Source: a virus. From it: 30,383 bases of DNA. Location of the stretch: positions 1 to 30,383 of the IMG/VR virus record IMGVR_UViG_3300044492_000031, one strand, 5' to 3'. Positions 24,508-30,383 of this stretch are shown here, in pieces. Each line of letters opens with the position of its first letter. The stretch's first letter is position 1. The notes under the pieces are model-generated. The model worked only from the letters and a program-made list of their open reading frames with translations. It was not told where the DNA came from and did no database searches. The position numbers were made by a program, and so were the translations under genes.

Positions 24508-24783
24508 TTATTCAAACCGTACTGCGGTGAACCCTAACGCCTTGAACAGCATGATGCAGGTGAGCATGCGCGGGCTGCGCGTCTCACGGCTCATGATGCG
24601 TGACACCGTAGTGGGCGTCAGGTTGGCAAGACGGGCAAGATCCTTCAGCTTACGGCTCTTATCAGCCCGGTGCCATTGCTGGATCAGCTTGGCCAGCAGC
24701 TTGACGCCCTCAAAGCCCACAAGCTCATCCAGTGAGACGTGCAGACCACGCGTGGCGGTGATGGGTATGACTTTGGCGTTCAT
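24508..24783 (-). CDS. XRE-family helix-turn-helix regulator
   Basis: This encodes 91 aa. An HTH_3/XRE-type helix-turn-helix is visible at ~46-66 (LKDLARLANLTPTTVSRIMSR), followed by a short helical C-terminus (SPRMLTCIMLFKALGF). It is a small Cro- or antitoxin-sized regulator; no toxin partner is seen next to it. AGGGGG lies five bases before the start, and a strong promoter with an overlapping dyad sits upstream, consistent with autoregulation. It could control the PEP-CTERM genes downstream or the helicase gene upstream. Confidence 0.85.
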   Translation of the reverse strand: MNAKVIPITATRGLHVSLDELVGFEGVKLLAKLIQQWHRADKSRKLKDLARLANLTPTTVSRIMSRETRSPRMLTCIMLFKALGFTAVRFE

Positions 24784-24794
24784 GGTGCCCCCTG

Positions 24795-24828
24795 AGTAAA
24801 CGATATACTAGCAGTATTCTCGCTTACT
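24795..24828. promoter_or_regulatory. Nested dyad, candidate operator for the XRE regulator
   Basis: Outer arms AGTAAACGA (24795-24803) and TCGCTTACT (24820-24828) match as an inverted repeat with one mismatch. Inside, ATACT (24805-24809) and AGTAT (24813-24817) form a 5-bp inverted repeat around the same centre (~24811). The dyad covers the -10 region of the promoter, so a bound repressor would block it. Confidence 0.6.
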
Positions 24829-24840
24829 ACTGGATGTCAA
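24813..24840 (-). promoter_or_regulatory. Sigma-70-type promoter of the XRE regulator
   Basis: On the minus strand a perfect -35 TTGACA (24840-24835) is followed by a 16-base spacer and AATACT (24818-24813) as a -10 (4 of 6 matches). It precedes the ATG at 24783 by about 30 bases and overlaps the dyad above. Confidence 0.7.
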
Positions 24841-24841
24841 G

Positions 24842-26347
24842 CTATATCCATGCCGCCAACCCGTCTTGCACCACGGCGCGGGCAATGCTGCGCTTGGTGC
24901 GCAGGGCATTGATGATCTTCTCATCCACAGTACCGGGGGCTACGATGTCAACGTAGGTGACGGTGCCCACGGTGCCTATGCGATGGGTGCGGTCTTCAGA
25001 CTGATCCCGCACTTCCCAATCGTAACCGTTTGAGTAATAGATCACCAAGGTGGCTGCGGTCCACGTGCGGCCACGCGCCCCGGCTTGGTCGGTGGCCACC
25101 ATGAAGCGGCGGCGGCCCGCCTGAAAGTCGGCCTCATATTCTTCACGGTCGGGGGCACTGACGCCGCCGTGCCATGCGGCAACGGCATCTTCGCCATAAA
25201 GCTCACGCAGCCGCTTGATGACCAGCGCCACGTCTTCACGCCAATGGCACCAGATCACCACCTGCTCCTGCACGTCAGCGGCGCTGATGATATGCTCAAC
25301 GGCAGCCATGCGGTTGCTGTCAAGGCGGCGCACCACACCGTCATCCGTCTTGATGTGGCCGCAGATGACGCTGTGCATGCGCATCAGCTGGGTGACCACC
25401 AACTCGGTAGACACCGGTACAAATTCCATGCTGTCCTTGACGTTGACCGTGGCCAAGGCAAAGTCACGTAGCTCCTTGTAAACGGTCTGTTGCTGCTTGG
25501 TCAGTTCAACTTCCCAGCGCCTGTAAACCTTGGGCGGCAAGTCAAGGCAGTCCACCTTGCGCCGCCTGAAACTGTGCAGGCTGACAAGGTGCTGAAGCTC
25601 TTCCGTATTGAGCGGGCCACCCTCCTTCTTGAAGCTGAAGCCATGCCCCTGCATGATGAACATTTTGTTGAAGTGCGCCTGAAACATGACGAAGTGTTTG
25701 AACCCCAGCGGGTTAGCACCGGGCCGCAGGAACTCAAACTGCGCCCACAGGTCAGACTGTGAGCCGGTGGATGGTGAACCTGTCATGATGCGGCGCATTA
25801 CGGCCAGCTGAGCCAGCTTGTGCAGCAAGCGGGTGCGCTTGGCCTTGGGGTTCTTGATGACGGTTGACTCGTCAACCACCATCATGGTGCGGTGGGTCTG
25901 GCAGAACTGCCTGACAAGCTCAGCGGCATCCCCGGTTGAGGCCAGCGCCTCAACGTTGATCAGCAGTATCCGGGGGCTGGGTATGCTGGTGTTCAGCAGC
26001 TGGCGGCGCACATCATAGTCAGCTTTCTTGCGGCCTGCGCGATACATGTAGGTCTGCGCGGTGTCAGCGTACTTGGCCCACAGCCAGCGCTGCACCTCAC
26101 CGGGGTTCTCGCGGCTGATGCGGCCCCAGTTGGTGTAGACGCCCTTGGGCGCAATGATGATGAGGCCGTCAACGCGGTTATCCTCATAGTTCAGCAGGAA
26201 GTCATCAAGCGCCACGCGGCTCTTGCCCAGACCCATTTCAAGAAAGTAAGCGAAAAAGTCACGCCGCCAGCCAATGGCCAAAGCCTCTTGCTGATGGGCC
26301 AGCGGGGGTGACCGGGGGGTATAGGTGTCAGGGATGTCTTGAAGCAT
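24842..26347 (-). CDS. SNF2-type DEAD/DEAH-box helicase
   Basis: Residue numbers count from a possible TTG at 26395. I prefer the ATG at 26347 (residue 17, giving 501 aa), because the upstream codons overlap the TATCAC-type repeat region and no ribosome binding site serves the TTG. Motifs in order are a Q-like HQ (34-35), Walker A GLGKS (55-59), DEST motif II (175-178), TGSPSTG motif III (205-211), and QSEDRTHRIG motif VI (465-474), typical of SNF2/helicase superfamily 2 ATPases. It would translocate on double-stranded DNA. In phages such proteins act in replication, recombination or defence against host systems; which applies here is unknown. It is transcribed leftward, away from the origin-like region. 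Confidence 0.85.
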   Translation of the reverse strand: MLQDIPDTYTPRSPPLAHQQEALAIGWRRDFFAYFLEMGLGKSRVALDDFLLNYEDNRVDGLIIIAPKGVYTNWGRISRENPGEVQRWLWAKYADTAQTYMYRAGRKKADYDVRRQLLNTSIPSPRILLINVEALASTGDAAELVRQFCQTHRTMMVVDESTVIKNPKAKRTRLLHKLAQLAVMRRIMTGSPSTGSQSDLWAQFEFLRPGANPLGFKHFVMFQAHFNKMFIMQGHGFSFKKEGGPLNTEELQHLVSLHSFRRRKVDCLDLPPKVYRRWEVELTKQQQTVYKELRDFALATVNVKDSMEFVPVSTELVVTQLMRMHSVICGHIKTDDGVVRRLDSNRMAAVEHIISAADVQEQVVIWCHWREDVALVIKRLRELYGEDAVAAWHGGVSAPDREEYEADFQAGRRRFMVATDQAGARGRTWTAATLVIYYSNGYDWEVRDQSEDRTHRIGTVGTVTYVDIVAPGTVDEKIINALRTKRSIARAVVQDGLAAWI

Positions 26348-26396
26348 GGGTTTGAGTGTAACCTCGGTCAGCCGGGGGTGCAATTGATAGGGCAAA

Positions 26397-26494
26397 GTGA
26401 TAGAACTGCAAAAGTGATAAGCGCGTGATAACTAAGCAAAGCCATAGCCAGCAAGGGCGCGCGCGCGTAAGCTATCACTTTATCACTTTATCAG
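26397..26494. repeat. Inverted array of six TATCAC-type boxes, operator or origin-like
   Basis: GTGATA occurs at 26397-26402, 26414-26419 and 26425-26430. The reverse complement TATCAC occurs at 26473-26478 and 26481-26486, with TATCAG at 26489-26494, the last three at exact 8-base spacing. The two sets face each other across 42 bases containing an alternating (GC) run at 26457-26467. An AT-rich stretch (26503-26527) and the palindrome TACGCGTA (26533-26540) follow. The region lies between divergently transcribed genes. Confidence 0.75.
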
Positions 26495-26607
26495 CACGCA
26501 TGTGAAAATGGTAAAAATAAAATTTACCCCCTTACGCGTATAAAGAAATTGATGTGAGGCCCGGCGGACTGTACCCTCAACCGGGTAAGCAACTAGGACA
26601 AACCACC

Positions 26608-27150
26608 ATGACAGATACTGATCCCCCGGCTGGGCCAACGCTTGAGCGCATGCGGCAGCTGGCGGCTGAACTGAATGACATAGATGATCGCATTGCCAAG
26701 AATGAAATGCGCATTGCAGAACTCAAGGCCCGGCGCATGGCCATACTGACCACTGACCTTGTTGAACTGATGGATGATGCTGACGTGCCGCTGCTTCAGG
26801 TAGACGGGCGGCAGTTCAAGGCCATGCCCTACTACAAGGCGGCCATCCCGGTTGAGGACCAGAACCACCCCGGTCTTGCGTGGCTTGAGGCGCATGACGC
26901 GTCTGACCTGATCAAGAACCAGATTGTGGTTGAGTTTGCGCGCGGCAGCAATGAGGATGCTATACTGGCCGAGCGCCTGATCAAGACCCGGTTTCAGCAG
27001 GCTGAGGTGCTGCGCAGGCGTTCTGTGCATCATGCCACGTTGACGAAGTGGCTGAAGGAACTGCATGAAAGCGGTGAACAGCTGCCACCATTGGATTTGA
27101 TAGGTGGCACGGTTGGTCGCATAGTCAAGATAACCCAAGTGAAGGAGTGA
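26608..27150 (+). CDS. Coiled-coil phage protein (Gp157-like?)
   Basis: This encodes 180 aa from the ATG at 26608, with AGGA about 10 bases upstream; a GTG at 26554 is in frame but has no site. The N-terminus (ERMRQLAAELNDIDDRIAKNEMRIAELKARRMAIL) is a coiled coil. The centre (FKAMPYYKAAIPVEDQNHPGLAWLEAHDASDLIKNQIVVEF) holds the W-L-x-x-x-x-x-x-x-L-I-K-N signature of Gp157-like and related early phage proteins. The C-terminus (HHATLTKWLKEL) is helical. It is first in the rightward early operon; its role is probably in replication or recombination, but that is inferred. Confidence 0.6.
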   Translation: MTDTDPPAGPTLERMRQLAAELNDIDDRIAKNEMRIAELKARRMAILTTDLVELMDDADVPLLQVDGRQFKAMPYYKAAIPVEDQNHPGLAWLEAHDASDLIKNQIVVEFARGSNEDAILAERLIKTRFQQAEVLRRRSVHHATLTKWLKELHESGEQLPPLDLIGGTVGRIVKITQVKE

Positions 27151-27154
27151 GAGA

Positions 27155-28018
27155 ATGGCCAAGGACTTAGCTAAGAAGGAAAACGGCGGCGGTGACCTGA
27201 TCACCGCTGAAATGCTTCAGCAGATGTTGGATGACGCCGGGGCTGGCGTCAGCGGGGCATCTGAGGATAACATCCTGCCGTTTGTGGTGTTGCTTCAGGA
27301 TATGAGCCCTGAGGTCAAGAAGCGTGACGCCGAATACGTTGAAGGCGCTGAGCCGGGCATGTACCTGAACAAGGCGACCAAGACGCTGTACGCTGGCGAT
27401 GAAGTCACGGCCAAGCGCACCAAGCTGCCGCGCCTTGAGTTCCAGCACTGCATGCTCAGCAAGGAAATTGTTGAGTGGGTGCCACGCGAGCAGGGCGGTG
27501 GTTTGGTGGCTCGCCACCCCATTGAGGGCACGGTAGAGGACACCATGCGCAAGCTGGGCGGCAAGCAGGGCGCTGACCCGCAGAACCCAGCCAAGTGGAC
27601 CACCAGTCGGGGCACTGAACTGTTGGAGACCCGCTACCACTTTGGCCAGATCCTCACGGGTGAGGTGCCGCAGCCAGCGGTGATTGCCTTCAAGTCAACA
27701 GGCCACACCAGCAGCAAGCAGTGGAATACTTTGATGTCCGGCTTCAAGGTCATTGATCCGGCCACCCGCAAACCCATGATCATCAATGGTCAGGTGCGGC
27801 CCATGGCCAGCTGGTACCGCAAGTACATCATCGGCAGCAAGCCGCGTGAGAACAATAAGGGGTCATTCTACGTGACCACCGTTGATGACGGTGGCCGCAT
27901 TGAAGACCCCGGCCTGCTGGCGGCGGGCAAGAGCCTGCATGAGGGTGCCAAGGCAGGCATCATCAAGGCCAGCACTGATGAAGACAGCCACGGTGGCGGG
28001 GTGTCTGACGAAATCTGA
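27155..28018 (+). CDS. Putative single-stranded DNA-binding protein
   Basis: This encodes 287 aa with AAGGAG upstream. The layout (NILPFVVLLQDMSPEVKKRDAEYVEGAEPGMYLN, then EWVPREQGGGLVARHP, then AVIAFKSTGHTSSKQWNTLMSG) is that of a family of phage proteins encoded next to primases or recombinases. Some of these are annotated as ssDNA-binding proteins of gp2.5-like type. The C-terminus is acidic and Gly-rich (STDEDSHGGGVSDEI), as in many SSBs, where it recruits partners. It sits between the coiled-coil protein and the primase. SSB function is inferred from context and C-terminal acidity. Confidence 0.6.
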   Translation: MAKDLAKKENGGGDLITAEMLQQMLDDAGAGVSGASEDNILPFVVLLQDMSPEVKKRDAEYVEGAEPGMYLNKATKTLYAGDEVTAKRTKLPRLEFQHCMLSKEIVEWVPREQGGGLVARHPIEGTVEDTMRKLGGKQGADPQNPAKWTTSRGTELLETRYHFGQILTGEVPQPAVIAFKSTGHTSSKQWNTLMSGFKVIDPATRKPMIINGQVRPMASWYRKYIIGSKPRENNKGSFYVTTVDDGGRIEDPGLLAAGKSLHEGAKAGIIKASTDEDSHGGGVSDEI

Positions 28019-28049
28019 GCCCGCCAAGGTCTGGCATAGCCTGCTTGTA

Positions 28050-28066
28050 GCCGGGTCGCACCCGGC
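28050..28066. other. Perfect 7-bp hairpin in the intergenic region
   Basis: GCCGGGT and ACCCGGC flank a CGC loop. No T-run follows on either strand, so this is not a normal terminator. It may be an RNA processing or regulatory element before the primase gene. Confidence 0.45.
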
Positions 28067-28114
28067 CAGCGAACACCAAGTATGCCCCTTTTGGCCCCAT
28101 AAGGATGTGAATTG

Positions 28115-29689
28115 ATGATCAGCGAAAAATTGGTGAGCCGCTTTGCCAAGCGGTTTGAGGGCTTCCATGAAGCCTATGGCTTCTACAACAAGGATGCCGC
28201 AGTAGCGGAGATACTGGGGGGCAAAGTTGAGATTAAATCCTCAGCGGTTACCAAACGTGGCAAGGGTCTGAATTGGGATAATCTTTGGGGCACACATCTG
28301 GATGGTGAGACGCCATTAGGCGTTATTCCTATTGATGCTGAGAACAAGTGTTGTTTCGGGGCTATTGATATTGATGATTATAGCGTTGATATCAGTGCGT
28401 TGTACAAGAAACTTGATAAAGAAGGTGCGCAGGTAATCATCACGCGCTCAAAGTCAGATGGAGCCCACGTCTGGGCTTTTTTCAATAAGCGGATTACAGC
28501 CACGGCCATGCAGATGGGGCTACAGAGCCTGTCAGCCTTGGTGGGTTATGGCGGCTCTGAGATATTCCCCAAGCAGCGACAGGTGGCGGTTGAGCGTGGC
28601 GATTTAGGATCATGGATCAACATGCCATATTTTGGCGATACCCGCTGGGCCGTCAGACGTGATGGCAGCATGATGACGCCTGATGAATTTATAGATGAGT
28701 GTGACCGTTTGGCCGCCGTCCCGGCATGGTTGGGTCAAGGGCAGCATGCGGCACCCAAGAGTGAGAAGGTGACCAGCAAGGAAGCTGAGTTCAAAGATGG
28801 GCCACCCTGCTTACAGCACTTCAGCCGCGTAGGTTTGGTTCAAGGTTCACGTAACGAAGGCATGATGGCCTTTGGCGTATTTGCCAAGAAGAAATACCCC
28901 AACAGCTGGGAACAGGAGGTTGAGCGCTGGAACCGTGAGTTTGTAGATCCGCCCCTGAACAATGCTGAAATGGGTGATATCCTCAAGAGCCTTAGATCAA
29001 AGGAGTATTTCTACCCCTGCAAGAAGCAACCAATCGTAGCTGTCTGCCAGAGCGCCCTGTGCCGCACGCGCAAGCATGGTGTGGCTTCAGGCAGCAATGG
29101 CATGCCCGTCATAGGTGGGCTCAGCGTGCTGCCCACAGACCCGCCACTGTGGTTCATGGATGTTGGCGAACACCGCATTGAACTGACCACGCAGGAACTG
29201 GTCAATTATCGCAATTTCCAGACGGTATGCACCGACCGCTTCTACATGCGCTTTGAAGGCATGAAGCAACAGGCGTGGGATCTTGTTCTGGCTGAAGCCA
29301 TGCGGGAAGTGAACAAGATAGAGGTATCAGAGGAGGTAGGCTACGGCGGCCAGTTCATTGAGATACTGGATGATTTCATCAACAACCACAAGCAGAGCAA
29401 TTCACGTGAGGAGATACTGTTGGGTCTGCCGTGGCTTGATGATGAGGATGAGAAGGCTGAGCAGCATAAATACTGGTTCAGGTTAAAGGATTTGCAGAAG
29501 TTCTTAAACGACGCTAACTTCAAGATATACACGCGTGGCCAGATGGTTACGCGCTTACGCGCCATAGGCGGTGAGAGCGGCTTTTTCAACCTGAACGGCA
29601 AGGGCACACGCGTCTGGAGCATTCCTAGAGGGTTTGCAGCCAAGACCGTGACGCCTACGCCCAGACAACCCGCGCAGGACCCTATATGA
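28115..29689 (+). CDS. AEP-type DNA primase (TOTE-like primase domain)
   Basis: This encodes 524 aa from the ATG at 28115, nine bases after AAGGA. Archaeo-eukaryotic primase motifs are visible: motif I AIDIDDY with Asp85 and Asp87, motif II RSKSDGAHVWAFF with His118, and motif III EIFPKQ (149-154). A Cys pattern (C302, C311, C316 in PCKKQPIVAVC and LCRTRKHG) may bind zinc. The spacing matches the AEP primase branch found in TOTE-type conflict systems and in some phages. It would synthesise primers for phage replication, following the putative SSB. The remaining ~200 residues have no recognised domain. It overlaps the next gene (ATGA). Confidence 0.75.
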   Translation: MISEKLVSRFAKRFEGFHEAYGFYNKDAAVAEILGGKVEIKSSAVTKRGKGLNWDNLWGTHLDGETPLGVIPIDAENKCCFGAIDIDDYSVDISALYKKLDKEGAQVIITRSKSDGAHVWAFFNKRITATAMQMGLQSLSALVGYGGSEIFPKQRQVAVERGDLGSWINMPYFGDTRWAVRRDGSMMTPDEFIDECDRLAAVPAWLGQGQHAAPKSEKVTSKEAEFKDGPPCLQHFSRVGLVQGSRNEGMMAFGVFAKKKYPNSWEQEVERWNREFVDPPLNNAEMGDILKSLRSKEYFYPCKKQPIVAVCQSALCRTRKHGVASGSNGMPVIGGLSVLPTDPPLWFMDVGEHRIELTTQELVNYRNFQTVCTDRFYMRFEGMKQQAWDLVLAEAMREVNKIEVSEEVGYGGQFIEILDDFINNHKQSNSREEILLGLPWLDDEDEKAEQHKYWFRLKDLQKFLNDANFKIYTRGQMVTRLRAIGGESGFFNLNGKGTRVWSIPRGFAAKTVTPTPRQPAQDPI

Positions 29690-30111
29690 CCACAACTGAC
29701 GATAGCTATCTGACCGCTGACCGCGTGCACCACGTCTATGGCGCGTGCTGGCGGGCAGAGGGCACGCGCAACAGCCTGCAACGCATTGAGGTGGTGGGAT
29801 GGTTGCTGAGGCACACATTCTCAATCAAGAAGCTGCATGGCTACCGCGAAGAAATTATTCGCATGTTGTTGAGCCTGCCCGCAGGCTTTAGAAGCGACGT
29901 GGGTGAGGGCGGCAGCGTGGGCAACATGATTGAGCGCGGTGATGGTGTGATCTGGTCGGTAGATATGGCGGATATTGAGAAGCTGGTGGCGCTGGGCATT
30001 GCCAGCGGCCTGATGAACTTCTGCGCGCCGCGTGAGGTGTGGCACATGCTGCCGGGCGGCTTGCCCTATGTGCGGGTGGAGATTACGATGTTTGGCGTGA
30101 GTGTAAATTGA
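29686..30111 (+). CDS. Hypothetical early phage protein
   Basis: This encodes 141 aa with an ATGA overlap to the primase. A helical first part (HHVYGACWRAEG, then IEVVGWLLRHTF) and a second part with GNMIERGDGVIWSVDMADIEKLVALGI are visible. I recognise no domain. Its position after the primase suggests a replication-linked role, but this is only context. Confidence 0.55.
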   Translation: MTTTDDSYLTADRVHHVYGACWRAEGTRNSLQRIEVVGWLLRHTFSIKKLHGYREEIIRMLLSLPAGFRSDVGEGGSVGNMIERGDGVIWSVDMADIEKLVALGIASGLMNFCAPREVWHMLPGGLPYVRVEITMFGVSVN

Positions 30112-30383
30112 TCTCCAGATTTGATCTGCGGTATAGACCGCGTAATCCATCAGCATTGCCCACTGAGCAATGGTGCTTCAGGGTTAAACAATTTTGTAGC
30201 TACGCGTGCATCAGCAGTACGGAATATTCAGATATACGGCGACAGGGTTGGCAACCTAAGGAACTGCAATTTGGTGTCTCACGTACCAACATCAGTACAC
30301 TGCGTATATCGCGTGAGGCCATTAATGATTGGGAGATCACGCTTTCACCCGATTATGAACTCCCACCCGTCAAATTAATACCA
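30108..30383 (+). CDS. Unknown protein, 3' end cut by window
   Basis: The frame is open for 92 codons from the TTG at 30108, which overlaps the previous stop as TTGA. It runs past the window end, so it has no stop here. The predicted protein begins ISRFDLRYRPRNPSAL and contains EQWCFRVKQF and LRISREAINDWEITLS, which look like a real protein. The sequence is less GC-rich than its neighbours. A gene is plausible but not certain. Confidence 0.5.
   Translation, partial: MISRFDLRYRPRNPSALPTEQWCFRVKQFCSYACISSTEYSDIRRQGWQPKELQFGVSRTNISTLRISREAINDWEITLSPDYELPPVKLIP

Noticed and set aside
26348-26395. TTG start that lengthens the helicase by 16 residues
   Set aside because: No ribosome binding site precedes it and its upstream region is the box array; the ATG at 26347 fits the helicase motif spacing.
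30121-30378. Plus-strand ORF of 85 codons near the end
   Set aside because: It is in another frame from the longer open frame at 30108 that extends past the window, and it has less protein-like content.

Overview
This window is a piece of a tailed double-stranded DNA phage (Caudoviricetes) with a lambda-like, siphovirus-type tail module. It could be a virion genome or a prophage; no integrase, att site or packaging gene is visible here. The host is probably a Gram-negative bacterium. The endolysin, holin-like genes and NlpC/P60 tail peptidase fit this. Two genes also carry PEP-CTERM sorting signals, which only make sense in a host with an exosortase, typically an exopolysaccharide-producing proteobacterium. 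GC content is fairly high, with a few lower-GC patches in the tail-fibre genes.

Layout. (1) About 1-9800, plus strand: a tail operon in lambda order. It has a G/T-type chaperone pair with a candidate -1 frameshift site, the tape measure, a minor/distal tail protein with a carbohydrate-binding-like insertion, a DUF1833-type (L-position) protein, an NlpC/P60 (K-like) peptidase and a 1230-aa I/J-like tail-tip protein. Stops and starts overlap by a few bases. (2) 9791-11684: a tail-collar fibre with His-X-His motifs and two small accessory proteins. (3) 11662-12919: a lysis cassette (membrane/coiled-coil protein, holin-like protein, GH19-type endolysin). (4) 12922-22346: fibre and decoration genes, including a collagen-like fibre and a 1887-aa modular protein. 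The latter has a SPRY-like domain, 23 copies of a ~24-residue repeat, a right-handed beta-helix domain and Trp-rich C-terminal repeats. (5) 22357-22943: a small two-helix membrane protein, a 65-aa orphan and terminator hairpins that close the late operon.

(6) 22971-26347, minus strand: two secreted PEP-CTERM proteins, an XRE-type regulator with a clear sigma-70 promoter overlapping a dyad operator, and a SNF2-type helicase. (7) 26397-26607: a divergent control or origin-like region with six TATCAC-type boxes arranged as a large inverted repeat around a GC-alternating core, followed by an AT-rich stretch. (8) 26608-30383, plus strand: an early/replication operon with a coiled-coil protein, a possible ssDNA-binding protein, an archaeo-eukaryotic-type primase, and two unknown genes, the last cut by the window end.

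The most unusual content is the pair of phage-borne PEP-CTERM proteins beside an XRE regulator, in a phage whose giant fibre carries a beta-helix that may act on exopolysaccharide. This suggests a phage adapted to EPS/exosortase hosts that may remodel the cell surface of infected cells. That interpretation is inference; the sorting signals themselves are read directly from the sequence.
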